Source: Phlyctochytrium arcticum
Lineage: Eukaryota > Chytridiomycota > Chytridiomycetes > Chytridiales > Chytridiaceae
Length of the DNA stretch: 64,000 nt
Direction: 5' to 3'
NCBI GenBank assembly: GCA_025602905.1
Contig: JAHLKI010000029.1
Coordinates: 1-64,000 of the forward strand
A program made the translations under genes and the position numbers. Positions 24,113-37,606 of this stretch are shown one piece after another. The stretch's first letter is position 1. Each line of letters starts with the position of its first letter. The notes beneath the pieces were generated by a model. That model made no database searches. It was given only the letters and a program-made list of their open reading frames with translations, and was not told the origin of the DNA.

Positions 24113-25839
24113 GATTGAATCGGGACCTGATCCACAAAGGTTATAAGAGTTTCCTGGAAGTTGGTGACTCTCTGTGCGTGCGAATCAACTTTTTGATGTT
24201 GCAGTCGGTGCCTCTGGTGCCTTGTGCAGGTTTCCTGTAATGTACAAAAGGACGCTAAACGACGTGTCTATGGCCGTGACGTCCAACTTCCAACGCCGAC
24301 TGGGATCGACGTTCATGACTCACTGTTGACATGACAATGCTGAGGGCTTATGTATGTGGGACGAAGGCCAACCAAACCGACACTCGCGATACATTCGATA
24401 TTGTGCGTGCGAGTTTTTAAAAGACCGCCCCTATCAGGTACGGACCAAATTACTTTTATTTGTGTGCCGCGTATCATGGGTAAACGCATTCGGTGCATTA
24501 GTTACAATACTGTGCAGCTTGGATGATGCGGACATCAACAACCCTTGACAGATCAGCGCATGGTTCTCGGAGCTGTTGGGCGCTATCTTCATGCTGTACC
24601 TGATGGCAAACACTGAGAGCCGATGCAGTCGTCATACATTCAGCAAAAAATAAATGGTATCGGGTATAATGATCAATGAATGCGATGATAAACGGTCCCA
24701 AGTGGTACATGTTTACTCTAAAGTGCCAGAGGGAAGGATGTCAGCAAACAGGTGCGCTACTCGGCAACGATACACAGGATTAAATGCTGGGAAACCCCTT
24801 ATATTAAAGGCAAAAGACTGGAGAGGGCGTTGGCATATTGTCATTGTGTACCTTTCTACGTCTATCTTTCGAGAAGCTCGCTCACCCTTCCTATGCGGGC
24901 GGGGTCAGGTCGGGGGGTGATTACTCTTTGCTGACGGGGAGAGAGTGTACTTGAGACGAGAGGAGGACCAGGAGGTGCATACTATCTAAAGTGAGGGTAG
25001 CTATTGACCCGGATCTCTTCCACAAAGGGGAAGGAGTGAACGTTCCGTAACACGGAGGTGGTCGCCTTGGGGGCGGGGGAGGTCATCCAGTAGCATGCAA
25101 AGACCTCTAAGCTTCCCAATGGTGTCAGGGCCCTGTAGTCTCGTTCGTGCAGAGAGTTTGTGCCTTCTCGAGCCACCGGAGCGTCGCGTTGTAGTATGTG
25201 AACACGATCCAATCTGTTGTCATTGTCGTCTGTGACTGCTCCAATAAAGTTGCCCCCCGTCGTGGGAATGACAGTGTCATCAGTGGGTTCGCGGTTTGTC
25301 AGGGTTCGAGTCCACGCAAACTTCAATCCGCACCTGCAGAAGGTTGCTTTATACGTTCGACCAGCGACTGTTTTTTCACAGTGGGCTGATAGTCTGCAGA
25401 GTGGCAATCGCAGATGTACGGGGAAAAGGCAACTGACCTGAGGTACTGACCATCGGCAGGATAATGGCCCTGCCCATCAAATCGTGTTATTGGGGGCGCA
25501 ATGATACACAACACACATCCCATCCCTCCCGTTCATCGGACAGATTTCAGGGTTCAAAGTCGGAGGCAAAGATGCAATCCAGGGCCGTCCTTCCGTCTGT
25601 ATGCCACCAAAATGAGTGTGTTCTCGGCGTGTTTGCGGGTGTAGACATGGTGACTACGGTACGGCAGTTGCTACGGAGTGCCAATTACGATACAGGATTT
25701 CCTTTTTCGCAAACATCTTGCCAAAATGCATCGGGAAAGTGGTTCAAAAACGCGGCGAGACTCTGCCACTCACGCGTCTGTGGATCTCACGTTCCGACAT
25801 GAAAGGCTTCAAAGGCAAGTGTTTCTCTCTTCGCAGAAA
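24113..25839. other. Gene-poor region with retroelement relic
   Basis: Between the alpha-5 start and DAW1. The only interpretable sequence is a possible integrase fragment (listed separately); the rest has short open frames without family resemblance. Confidence 0.45.
24498..24760 (-). pseudogene. Possible retrotransposon integrase fragment
   Basis: Minus-strand frame 24498-24710 begins MYHLGPFIIAFIDHYTRYHL, resembling the start of the integrase core of Ty1/copia or Ty3-type elements (GP...y.l.fiDdyTRy). Upstream (to 24760) degenerate sequence reads like the Cys/His-rich GAG-pre-integrase end. No reverse transcriptase, LTR or intact frame is found, so it is a short relic at best. Confidence 0.35.
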
Positions 25840-27770
25840 ATGAAGTTACAAAAATTACTTTTGAGACATCACCCGCCTGGTATGTAAAAGGACTTTGAAG
25901 TTGCAGAGACAGCTTGTCTGAAAATAATCAATTGTTCTCCTGTCAAAGGGCTGATTGTCGAATATGAGCAAACGAATGCTCCGAAAATAAAGACATTGGA
26001 TATCCCGGACTTGATGCAAACGTATGATATGCTACACTGGAATGACTTATAAATCTTCGGAGCTAAAGGCCGTCTTGTTCACCGTCCCACAGACAAGATG
26101 TTGTTAAAATTGCTCAACAGCTAAAGCTCCGAGAACCTACGCTGGCGCGGGTTCACACCGATAAACTGAGCAGTGCATTGAAGAGTATGTTTAAGTTCGG
26201 CCGTTGATAACAATGATCTGGGCCTGATTCCTTCTTAGGATTGAAGAGCCAAAACTCATCCCCGTCATCTCGCTATAAACTTCATAAAAAGCTTCGTGCG
26301 CATGTGATGCCTCTGACAAACTGTGCATTCAACAAGGCCGGTGATCGGTAAAAACTTGCGCATCTTGTGTACGGCATCTTGAAGGACCTTACAGCTCAAC
26401 GCGCGCAGAACGATTACTGGGGGTTACGATCGTTTATGCAAAATCTGGGATACAGCGAATGGAACAGAGCTACTCACATTGGAAGGACATAAGAATGTTG
26501 TTTACGCTTTGACATTCAATAACCCTTTTGGGTAGGTCTAGCGCGCGACGGATGTGTTGTATTGTTCCTGTTCCTAACGTATTTTCATCGAAGTGACAAA
26601 ATTGCAACCGGATCATTTGATCGTACGGCAAAGGTAAGCCTGCCCCAAGTGACACTAATAGAACTCAATTACCTAAAAAATTGTTTCAGCTGTGGAGTGC
26701 GGAAACGGGCAAATGTTATCATACATTCAAAGGTCATAATGCGGAAATCGTCGCACTCGCTTTCAACACGCACAGCACTATTGTTGCCACTGGAAGCATG
26801 GATACCACGTCCATGCTATGGGATGTTCGCACCGGATCTGACATTTGCAAGTTCAAAGTATGAGCTCGAATATAGGCCATCACTTCCTCATATCCTCAAT
26901 TTGTGAACCCAGGGACACTCGGGAGAAGTGGTGACAACGGTGTTTAGCAACGACGGGAATACGCTGCTTACTGGGTCTTTTGATTCGACTATAAATGTAT
27001 GGGATGTACGGACCGGTCGGTAAGAGATGGACTATCTGGTTGCGTCGAAGCGAACAGCGTTTCTGAGAGCTTCTCGACAGAAATCTTTACACGCTGATTG
27101 GACATCGGAGTGAAATATCCAGCGCAATTTTCAACGTTGGCTCAACACAAATTTTGAGTGGCTCAATGGACGGTTCGGCCAGAGTTTGGGACGTGACAAC
27201 CGGCAAGTGCATGACTACACTACGGTATGTGATTGCGTTCCTGATTGACTTTGGTAAACTCACAATGGCTGCCCTCTAGTGGTCACACGGATGAGGTACT
27301 GGATGTCGCGTATGATAATACGGGAGCTCGAATAGCTACTGCATCATCTGACATGTCTGTGCGCGTGTACGATGGTACGACCTTTGAATGCCTAAAGGAG
27401 CTCAAAGGGCATGAGAACGAAGTATCAAAGGTGGGATTCCTACGGCTGCATGGTAAGCATTACGAAATGTCACTCAGGCGCGCTTCAGGTCGTATTTGAC
27501 CCAACCGGTACACGACTTCTATCGGGCAGCAGGGATAAAACGGCACGCCTGTGGGATTACTCGAGTGGGCAATGTCTTCAGGTAAGACAATCAATCGAGC
27601 ATCATCCCATCCTCCTTCCCTCGATTAACCGGCCTTTCGTTCCCTAACGGCCATAGTCGCTTGAGGGTCATAATGACGAAATTTTCAGTTGTGCCTTCAA
27701 CTACGATGGACGGTATATACTGACAGGCTCCAAAGATAACTGTTGTCATATCTGGTCCACCGAGTCTTAA
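25840..27770 (+). CDS. DAW1: Dynein assembly factor with WD repeats 1
   Basis: WD40 beta-propeller factor (WDR69/ODA16) that carries outer-arm dynein into cilia and flagella by intraflagellar transport. Twelve exons: 25840-25879, 25949-26021, 26093-26184, 26239-26347, 26409-26531, 26594-26633, 26690-26857, 26913-27019, 27081-27224, 27280-27430, 27489-27581, 27657-27770. They total 417 aa against about 415 in animals, and every phase closes. The N-terminus [14 protein letters not shown] matches the family's MKL..LLLRYYPPG. Repeats such as [35 protein letters not shown] and [19 protein letters not shown] are typical WD blades. Its presence predicts a motile flagellum. Confidence 0.95.
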
Positions 27771-27907
27771 TTTGTAAGAGCGAAATCGGGTGAAGGAGCT
27801 TGGTGTGAACTTGTAAATGCGATGCTCACACAGGCAATTTGCCATAACTTGCAGATAGATCAGAATGCTAGCACCGGGGTATTTTGATTTGTACATAAGT
27901 CTCAAGA

Positions 27908-28246
27908 TTAATGCCCGCCCAAATTATTATGCACAATTTTTTCTGGGACGATTAATGGATTCATCTGAGCCATGTATGTCAGAGCCCACCTGATTTACCA
28001 GTTTAGAAAGACGCAAATCGGGGGTGATTTAGCAGACAGCAGGGCTTACATTGTCCACGTACAAACCAATGTCAGCAACAGACATGTGCGGTAGAGTCTA
28101 TTCGGCGAGATTGGTCAGTCTTTTGGCGGTTTGCAAAGGTGCAAGGCAACCTACACTTGATCGGGTGACTTGGGAATAAAAAGAAATCCTACAGACCCGC
28201 CGAGCGCAAACAGGAAGAAACTGACGATGACAGAGGCGATTCCCAT
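27908..28246 (-). CDS. VMA9: V-type ATPase subunit e
   Basis: Small membrane subunit of the V-ATPase Vo sector. Exons 28155-28246, 28050-28097 and 27908-27989 give 73 aa with all phases closing. Helix 1 is MGIASVIVSFFLFALGGSVG, followed by the polar loop FIPKSPDQ, matching the PKGPN-type loop. Helix 2 is LYRTCLLLTLVCTWTMWA, and the tail TYMAQMNPLIVPE is the family signature. The second exon is only 48 nt. Convergent with DAW1 and divergent from the DUF1748 gene. Confidence 0.88.
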
Positions 28247-28694
28247 GCTGCAGGTTGCTACAGGCGTAGAGGGAATGAAAAGACTTTGGTGGGAGAAGGT
28301 TTGATGTTATCAGTCGAGCGACGAAGATTACAGACAAGCAAGAATTGCGTGAGGTCTAGCCTGAAAGCTATCGTTTAGAGGGTAGTCATTCAGCAAATTT
28401 ACCAAAAATTGTATTAATACCAGCCCGGTCAGCAGCCGCTGTTGACTAGAGAATCTAGTTGACGTTCCGATATGTGATTGACTTCAAAGTTGCACGTCGA
28501 TTAGGTCCGTGATGGCAGTTGACTGTATAATGTGCTAGCTGAAGCAACGGCGATTCTGGGTCGGGTCGGATTACGATGAATGTGGCACAGCCGGGACAGT
28601 GACATTTCGAATCCGCTCAGATGTCTTCCTTGCTCGATCTAAAATTCCAACTCATTCTCCTCCTGCCCTATATCTTTGCCTAATCAACACCAAG
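28247..28694. promoter_or_regulatory. Shared divergent upstream region (VMA9 / DUF1748 gene)
   Basis: 448 bp between two divergent start codons. No obvious TATA box; nothing else is recognised in it. Confidence 0.35.
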
Positions 28695-29002
28695 ATGCCT
28701 AGATTCGTGCATGCCATCTTCGAGCTGGTACTTGCCAGCACAGCTTTCTCTGGGGCGCGTCGTGCTGCCGGTGTCGGTATGTCTTTTCGCCCGTTCAAAG
28801 CCAATTGATGATTCTGCTGACCGCCAGTGTATGGGTAGAAATCAACTATCAAAACATCGAGAACGAGACGATCCGTAGTACTGTCGGCTATGCTGCCGGT
28901 GTTGGAGACTGGGTTGTGGATAAGGCCGCTCATCAAATTAGGTCCTTTCCAGGATACTTTGTTCCAATCGGAACACAAAGTACATTCCCCAAAACCCGTT
29001 GA
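28695..29002 (+). CDS. DUF1748-like small protein
   Basis: Exons 28695-28776 and 28839-29002 give 81 aa, with phase 1 closing as G|AA. The sequence begins MPRFVHAIFELVLASTAFSG then ARRAAGVE, and has GYAAGVGDWVVDKAA and FPGYF near the end. This follows the pattern of the fungal DUF1748 family (short N-terminal membrane helix, GIRRxTG, then YLxVGEWVxD), small proteins reported in mitochondria. The acceptor (GGGTAG) was chosen because the nearer CAG would bring in a stop. The assignment is from remembered pattern. Confidence 0.65.
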
Positions 29003-29244
29003 TGTGGCTAATATCCGCAACGTCTCTTTTCCATAATTGCTGGTATCCCACGTTTTGTGCTTCTGATTCATTCCCCAGTCGTCCTTCCGGAAACCGTACT
29101 ACACCCGAGGATATGTTATCAACAGTTACCTTGTCAGCACTACCCAATCAAGTTTTTCCTATGTACATATTAGAGCTTATATATAAACTAGGATGTTCAC
29201 CATTATCTTCTAAATATCAACAAGTTGTTTTTGAAATGTAATCG

Positions 29245-30796
29245 TTAAACTGCCGTGGAACCATCTGCCCCTTCGTCGACCCGCACTGCAGATACAAGCT
29301 GTCGCATATGAGTCGTAGCCTTCGTGATATTCTTCTTCTCCTTGGCTGACACCGGGACAATAGAAATGTTGGTTACTTTCTGTCGTAGAATCTCGAGATT
29401 GTCCTTGGCCGCTTGTCCAATATCGGCCTTGTTGGCAATAATTAGACTTGGTTTGTTTGTCAATCCGGGTTTGTACGCCTCCAACTCATTCTTCAAAACT
29501 TCTAAATCTTCCCAAGGAGCCTTCCCGGCCAGATCAACGACATAAATTAGGGTTCGATTACGCTCTACATGGCGCAAAAAACGATGACCAAGCCCAACGT
29601 TGCGGTGGGCGCCTTCTATCAATCCGGGTATATCTGCGATGGTCATGGTCCAAAAGTCAGGGTAATCGATAGTGCCAACGTAAGGGTTGAGCGTAGTAAA
29701 CGGATACGGGGCAATCTTGGGGTGGGCGTTGGACACGGCGGCTAGAAAGGTTGACTTTCCAGCGTTTGGCAGTCCGACTAATCCAGCATCGGCAATCGTT
29801 TTGAGCTCCAGTTCTAGATGCATAGTGTGTCCCAACGTGCCACGACCAGCGATGGCTGGACCCCTGATCTCGGGGGAGACAAAGTGGGGATTGCCTTGGC
29901 CCCCAAGTCCGCCACGAAGCAGAAGATGTCGCTGTCCATCCTCAGTGAGATCTAAACGGATTGGTGGCTTGACGCGCTTACTCTGATACGGAATTCTTTC
30001 AACCAACATCTGAATGCGATCCAGTTGCGGGGTATATCCAGTACGAAACTTGAAATGCTGTGAGACCAAATCCTCTTTTGCTTGCTGCTTCCTATTTTGA
30101 ATTTCCTCTTCACTCAAGTCCTGCTCCTCAACTTGCTCATTGTCGTTATTGGCGTTGTCATCTACGCTGGTGCTGTTTGGTGGTGTGTCCAATTGTCGAA
30201 CTTCTGTACCTACTGGAACAACAATCTCCAGATCCTCTCCATCTGCACCATGCATCTGCTTCCCATGGCCGTGAACACCGTTGGGGGCTATGTACCGATT
30301 TTTGATTGAATTTAGAGATGTGATGGCTTTTGAGGCAACAATATATACACTCGCTCCGCGCCCCCCATTCCCTCCTGAGGGCGGGCCAACTGGATGACGT
30401 CCTCCTTTGAAGAATGATATCCCTCCATCACCCCCTTTTCCAGATGATATTTGTATCCTCTTGTAATCAACGAACGGTTGGCCCTTCACGTTAGGCGGGT
30501 TAGTCAAAATGTACTCGTTCTCGAGACGTCCCAGCACATACCTTCACCCAAAACTTGCGATGTATAGACGGGCGCATTAGAGAACTTGGGGCACTCTCTA
30601 ATCCATCCGCGGATTTTTCTTTTTCATTACTTTGAATGGCTCGCCTCCGCTCACTCGAAAAACGACGGGAATGCGCAAACTTGCGGGTTGCGGTCAACTT
30701 GAAATCGGACCAGATCCACCCCCAACCTGAGCAATTCGAGACAGTTTTTCCACTGCAACGAACATTATGGCTGAGAGAGCATGCTTGACGGATCAT
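29245..30796 (-). CDS. MTG2: Mitochondrial Obg-family GTPase
   Basis: GTPase for assembly of the mitochondrial large ribosomal subunit (Mtg2/ObgH). Exons 30542-30796 and 29245-30483 give 497 aa, phase 0. The N-terminus (MIRQACSLSHNVR..., Arg/Ser-rich) suits a mitochondrial presequence. The glycine-rich OBG fold follows (SSGKGGDGGISFFKGGRHPV, GGNGGRGASVYIVA). The G domain has P-loop GLPNAGKST, TTLNP (G2), DIPGL (G3) and NKAD (G4). An in-frame upstream ATG at 30913 exists. The intron removes an in-frame segment, so an unspliced reading would be wrong. Confidence 0.93.
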
Positions 30797-31000
30797 TTTC
30801 TCAACGACAGATTCGCCCAGCAACAGTAATAAAGGAAGGCTTCCTTCGGCCAAGTCGCCGAAGCCCGAAAGTGAGAGTCGAAGTGTGGCGCAGCTGTAAG
30901 TTCCGACAATCAATCAAAAGTTATCACGATTCACGATTCTAAATCGACTTGCCGGGACCGACGTGGAATTGCCATCTCCTTTGCTTCTCATCACCTCAAG
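30797..31000. promoter_or_regulatory. Compact divergent promoter (MTG2 / ALG13)
   Basis: About 200 bp between the start codons of two divergent genes; both core promoters must lie within it. No TATA box is evident. Confidence 0.4.
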
Positions 31001-31555
31001 ATGCTAGTTCAGGAGCAGAAAACTGTCTTCGTGACTGTGGGCACCACCCGCTTTGATGCTCTGCTAGAAACGATTGCCGGACCAGAATTCTTGACTGCCT
31101 TGGAATGCCTTGGATTTACCGATCTGGTCATACAGCATGGTAATAGTCCAGAGCCGGTAATTTCCGGTTGGCCTCTGAGCAACAGTATCCGTACCGCCAA
31201 TGGTCCGGTCCTGGCAGCTAGAAAAATCTCTATTACTAGCTATTCATTCAAGGCATCCTTACATGCCGACATGAAAAACGCTAATCTGATCCTGTCACAT
31301 GCTGGCGCTGGGTGCATTCTCGAAGCTCTGGCTATGCAGAAGCCGTTGTTAGTTGTGATCAATGGGAAGCTCATGGACAATCACCAAGCTGATCTGGCGC
31401 ACGCCTTCCAGGAAATGAGGGTTTTAGTATGTGCAAATGTAGAGACTCTCGTTGAGCGGCTGAAAGGATGTCATTGGCAGGACCTGCGGCTTTTGGACGA
31501 GAGCGACCCCAGCATATTCGCCACGATTGTAGAAGAGGAAGCCATGCGTCAATGA
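31001..31555 (+). CDS. ALG13: UDP-GlcNAc transferase subunit Alg13
   Basis: Catalytic partner of Alg14 on the cytosolic ER face; adds the second GlcNAc to dolichol-PP-GlcNAc in N-glycan synthesis. A single exon of 184 aa, the usual fungal length. It has the GT28 C-terminal fold: TVFVTVGTTRFDALLETI at the N-terminus, IQHG, SHAGAGCILEALAMQKPLLV with the nucleotide-sugar-binding Gly-rich segment, and NHQADLAHAF. Start at the first ATG, 31001. Confidence 0.93.
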   Translation: MLVQEQKTVFVTVGTTRFDALLETIAGPEFLTALECLGFTDLVIQHGNSPEPVISGWPLSNSIRTANGPVLAARKISITSYSFKASLHADMKNANLILSHAGAGCILEALAMQKPLLVVINGKLMDNHQADLAHAFQEMRVLVCANVETLVERLKGCHWQDLRLLDESDPSIFATIVEEEAMRQ

Positions 31556-31687
31556 AACCATCTTCTCTTGTCATATGCAATTACGTCCCGGCATGGCGTA
31601 ATTCCCAGTGACGGAATCCAAGGAACATCTATATTATGCATGCTATGTGGGCGGCTTCTACACAGTCTATATTACGGGATATGATGC

Positions 31688-32935
<1,248 letters not shown>

Positions 32936-33121
32936 GGCTTAGCAGCTGTCAGAGTTGACATTATCGGGACGGGATTCACGGGAATATTATTATTCTTCCA
33001 CTGATACATATGAAGTGCCCAACAAGCATAGCATGAAAGTGAACCCAGATCATGTGTTGTTATAGTAGGACAGAAAGGGGAGCGGAACGTGAATTCATAT
33101 GTACAATTTGGCGAGCATGAG

Positions 33122-34922
33122 CTACTTTTTCCCCAGGTGGACCAATGCTGCCTCCATGAACCCGTTCAGATCCCCATCCAAAACGCGATCCACATCACCA
33201 CGCTCATATCCTGTTCGAGCATCCTTTATCATCTTGTACGGTTGCAAGACATATGAGCGGATCTGTGAGCCCCAAGCATTTTCTGCCAACTCTGCTCGAT
33301 GCTCTGCCTTGGCTTGTGCTCTAGATGCATGATCTATCAGTCGCGAACCACCGCTATGTCGGGTAGAACTCCAAACTTACTGCGCGCGCAACTCCCGCTC
33401 GTACAACTTGGCTTGGATCATCTGAAGCGCAACTGCGCGGTTTTGGTGTTGTGAACGCTCGTTTTGACACTAACCGTAAAGGAGAAGAAAGGGTTAAAAC
33501 TGAATGACCCACATTGCTCATAAAATAGTGCTGCATACCGATACAGTAATCCCCGTCGGCAAATGCACCATCCGGACAGCACTCTCCGTGGTATTGACGT
33601 GCTGTCCGCCAGCGCCCTGTGCCCGCATAACATCAACCCTGAGATCCCCCGGCGGTATTTCCATATTTTTGCCGTCCTGAGAACCTTCTGCATCAAATGC
33701 AGGATACACTTGCACAGAAACAAATGATGTATGCCGTTTACCCTAAGTGTGACCCAGGTTAGTAGTAGTTTAGGTAAGAAACATCTGTACATACATTTGC
33801 ATCGAACGGAGAAACTCTGACGAACCGATGAACTCCGGCTTCATGTTTGCACCAACCATACACATATTCTCCACTGATTTGTAATGTCGCAGATTTTAGT
33901 CCAGCAACATCCCCGCGGACCTCATCCACAGCTTTTACTGTTCAAATAAAGTCAGTGGCCACAATACGTCCAATACGGTGTCATTCAAGACTGACCCGTA
34001 TGGCCTTCTGACGCACCCCAGCGCTGGTACATTCTGGTTGGTCAATGATCAGCTACACGCTTGTTCTAATAGAAGCCTTGCTGTAACTCACCGCCCTAAT
34101 ATAGACACCCAATCGCATGACTCGACTCCCCCCGCACCGGCGCGTATCTCCAAGAAACATCCGTTTTTATCGGCTTCCTCTGCCCTGCTAAGAAATTAAT
34201 AGGATTCTCTATCCTAGCGACACAAACCAGGCATACATCAGAAGGCGCAACGAATACTTTTCCAGAGTTGACCGGAACGGGAGAAGGTCTTGAGCGACGT
34301 CCTGAATCAGGGCATAATCGTTCTCTTCTTCCGCAAGATCTGTGCACTAGTGATTAGCGGAAAGTTGGGATCTGTGAGAGGCTCTCCACTGACCTAATAG
34401 ATCAAGCAACTCTTGGCCTTTGTTTACGTAGCCATCGTGTTCCTTTAGTGTCTCGTCCAGCCGCGACAGGCGCTTTTGGTACTTGATAGCAGCGTTAGCA
34501 TCATCTTGCCAGAGGCTATCAGACTGCTTTTGTAAGTCTTGGCACTAATATCAGATCTGCGCGGTGGGGCACACCTGAACTTCTTGTTGAAGGGCTGACT
34601 GTTCTTCCCGCAACTTTTGCCACTGCCGTTGCGATTTGACCAGCCCGAGTAAACGCAATACCTCCGCCTTTTCCGTGTTCAAGGACTGCAAGACGGTGGC
34701 ATCAGAAGTATCATGTTCAGCTTTTGTTGCTAGTTTTCGGCAACTGTTGCACGTATATGGTATTCGCCAGTTTGTTGCCGACCGCGACCGTTTGCCAAGA
34801 CGCGCAAGACTTTCGGAGGCCGCAGGAAGCCTCCGCTGCCTCAGAATAGTTGCTACAAATGTCCTTGAACCTCGGAGAGGCGTGACTGGCGATGTCAGTG
34901 CAGCTCGCCGTAGAAAAATCAT
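33122..34922 (-). CDS. Organellar (mitochondrial) class I release factor, RF2 type
   Basis: Peptide chain release factor. Nine exons: 34575-34922, 34394-34526, 34237-34339, 34092-34184, 33996-34033, 33795-33937, 33539-33742, 33381-33469, 33122-33320; 1350 nt, 449 aa. The N-terminus ([20 protein letters not shown]) looks like a mitochondrial presequence. [14 protein letters not shown] marks the PCRF domain. The codon-recognition tripeptide is SPF ([11 protein letters not shown]), as in bacterial RF2, which reads UAA and UGA, rather than the PxT type of RF1. The catalytic GGQ is in [18 protein letters not shown], and the RF2-type end [18 protein letters not shown] follows. The usual fungal factor is of RF1 type, so this is unexpected. 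Confidence 0.92.
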
Positions 34923-35111
34923 TGCAAATGTCGATTGCTGGTTCGCCAGAGTTCTGCTCTGAGTTCTGCTGGCGGCGGAGACTCGGGAATTTCAATTTGT
35001 CCTGAAAAGAATAAATGTCGGGGAGGAGTGGAACGGGTTCGAGTGCGGAATGAAAAAAAAACGGCGGGTATAAAAAGAGAAACCTTGCCTCCTCCTCTTT
35101 CCTCCCTCAAC

Positions 35112-35921
35112 TCACTTGCTCAACCTGGGCAAACGCTCAAGATCTTCTCGCTTTTGGCAAGGGTAAGCATCTCTCATCTTTTGTTCGGCGACTGGGGGCA
35201 TCCGTGGGCTGGCGGCTGAAGAATTGGAATCACCTACTCCTGATGAGGATACAAACAAGCCATTGCACCACCAACTGACGCTTTGTCCTGCAAAAACCCC
35301 CGTTGCCTGCAATACTTTTGCTGCTACTGGGAGTATATTGATTGACATTTCTTTCTTTGTCGTTTGATAGTCAATATCGGATTCGTCGTTGTTGCACACT
35401 GGGCCCGTGTTGCTGTATTTCAATAGCAGCGTTGCTCCGTCTTCAATCACAGCGCCCCATTCAGTCGACTCTTGTGCCAAGCGATGTTGAACGGGACAAG
35501 ATGATACACCAAAGTTAGCCAGTTCTGCTTCTGACCTTCATGACAGAGAACTCTTTGCTCGAAAAATATCTGATCCCTGTTCAACATCGTTGCTTTGACG
35601 TGCCTGTGGGTATGTATAGACTCAGACGTCGTTGTTTGTGTGTGTGGTTTTGAGCTGTTGCGGAATCTTGGGATCTTTTCTGCCCACACTTCGCCGCACC
35701 TTGAAGTCATATGCAACATTGATCGGTGTTAAGTCCAACCTCATGCGGCACATACTAGTGTGACTCTTCCCGTTTACGGAGTGAAGATGTTCACGATTCC
35801 CCGTGCCGCATAGTAATCTGTTTCTATTAGAGCATTCCCTTGTCACAACAGCAATGCGTGGCCTTTTTGGCTGGGCATCGTTTGTTTCCATGAAGGTGAA
35901 TGTGTCAACTGAAGCAGACAT
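35112..35921 (-). CDS. Hypothetical minus-strand coding segment
   Basis: Three open frames on the minus strand follow one another: 35622-35921 (99 aa, MSASVDTFTFMETNDAQPKR...), 35447-35719, and 35112-35480 (123 aa, with GAVIEDGATLLLKYSNTGPV). Composition is protein-like, but no splice solution was found that joins them cleanly, and no family is recognised. Confidence 0.25.
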
Positions 35922-35989
35922 TTCTCATGCTTGCTGCACAGATAAAGCAAGTTCAATATATGCACGTTTACCAATTGACGATCATTCGC

Positions 35990-37553
35990 AAAAGCTGCAA
36001 GGACATGTTGTATGAAAACAAATGTGTATACGCCCGCGTGTTCAGGACAAATCTATTCATTCATTGAGAGCGGTGACGGAAGCAAGTCTCGCGGTGAAGG
36101 TGTAAAAAAATTGTAGGCAACAGATTTAACCCTTACGCGCCCGGCCAACTCATCCTTCTGGAAGTATCAAAATCTCGGATAAATTACCGAGTAATTTGAG
36201 ACAAAAATAGTCTAAAGACCCCAAACAAAAGCTGGGGCCCTCTGTGACTTATCTTGGATCCTGCCCAATAGTATAGCTGTATCTGCGCCATAGGGCGCAT
36301 GGTGCTGTGATTGGCCCAAAAGACGTCCTTTGCCACAACGGCTGTGGAAGAGTCAATAGTCACTGTAGGCTGTTGCCCTGGATACAGATGATTGGTCAGA
36401 ACCTACTCTTGACGGTGTTCTATGCTCCGTTTGCTGGTTTTCAAGTTCCTTCTTGTGCAAAACGCTTGCGAAATCCACCTTCGGCCAGCTCGCGACTCGC
36501 CAAATTTCAACGCGCTCAACTAGTGTGACGTAAGCAGTATTGCAGTCGAGTTTTCCTTGATGCACTCTTTGGAACGACTCCCTTGACGCTGTTCTGCCCC
36601 AACTTGTCCCAACTCAACGGACCCTGTATGCTACTAGGACCGCCTGGATGGCTGCCAAACCACATTGGATGCTTCAAATAGAAAGTTCTTCAATTGGGTG
36701 ACCTTCAACCTGCCCAGAAACTCGGAACGGAAGCAGAGGCTGATGCGGATGCAGTTGTGGGAGCCGTTCAAGACGCAGCAGCACCTCTTACAGCAGTTGG
36801 TTATCCTTGCAAACCCCAAACCATACGACGGTCCATCTTTTCAACATCCCATCCCATAAAGCTCTCATATGCGAAGCGAATCTAAACGTTAACTGCCAGT
36901 CTCTGTTTTCAAACAACGGCGGGGATGGGAGCGGCTCTATGAGCTTTACCTCTCCTGAGGATGACTTATGTTGGTCTATAAAAGCTCTTCAATGACATAC
37001 TGATCATCTTATTGACAGAAGGACAGGTACCAAAGACATCTCGCTTAGATTCAATGGCATCTGAAAGCGCGTCGGAAAGCGCGTCGCGGTTTGGAGGAAG
37101 GGCATCGGGGTTAGGAGAAGGGCATCGATGTTGGCATCGACATCAGAATCATACGGATCATAGATATAGGTGTTATGAATAAGTCCTGTAATTTCCCATA
37201 CTGTCCTGAGGGCTGGAACATGGTGTTTTAATGCTTTTTGACGTTGCATACTACCAGAAGGATGAGTTTTGAAATGACACAGATCTTGCCTCATGTGCCA
37301 CAATAATATGCCACTGGGCCAGTTTGAAGAACATATCTTTGGCTATCGACCCATAACCAGGGGTTTTCAAATTTGTATGTACATTATTGCGCTGCTCAAA
37401 TTGTGTATGTCAAAAAACGCGTTTTGATCCTTCTGGTAGTATGCTGGGCGCGTAAGGGTTATGTTCAAGAATGTTGGAAAAGAGCCCAGATGAAGCAGAG
37501 CCCCAAGATCCACTTACGATTTCTATTGCTGAATGAATTCTTACGGCTGCCAA
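35990..37553. other. No recognisable intact gene
   Basis: A minus-strand frame at 37004-37303 (MWHMRQDLCHFKTHPSGSMQ..., 99 aa) looks like a coding relic, perhaps of a transposase. The rest has only short frames. It borders the fold-back element. Confidence 0.4.
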
Positions 37554-37606
37554 CTGTCACAGTGCATGCTCATAAACCAATGGTTTATGAGCATGCACTG
37601 TGACAG
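37554..37606. repeat. Perfect 53-bp palindrome (left end of fold-back element)
   Basis: 26-bp arms around one central base: CTGTCACAGTGCATGCTCAT then AAACCA, followed by the exact reverse complement. It shares the outer motif TGTCAYAGTGCAT with the right-end palindrome at 40270-40315. Confidence 0.95.

Noticed and set aside
27411..27480. Extension of DAW1 exon 10 through [12 protein letters not shown]
   Set aside because: Removing 27431-27488 as an intron restores an unbroken WD repeat ([17 protein letters not shown]).
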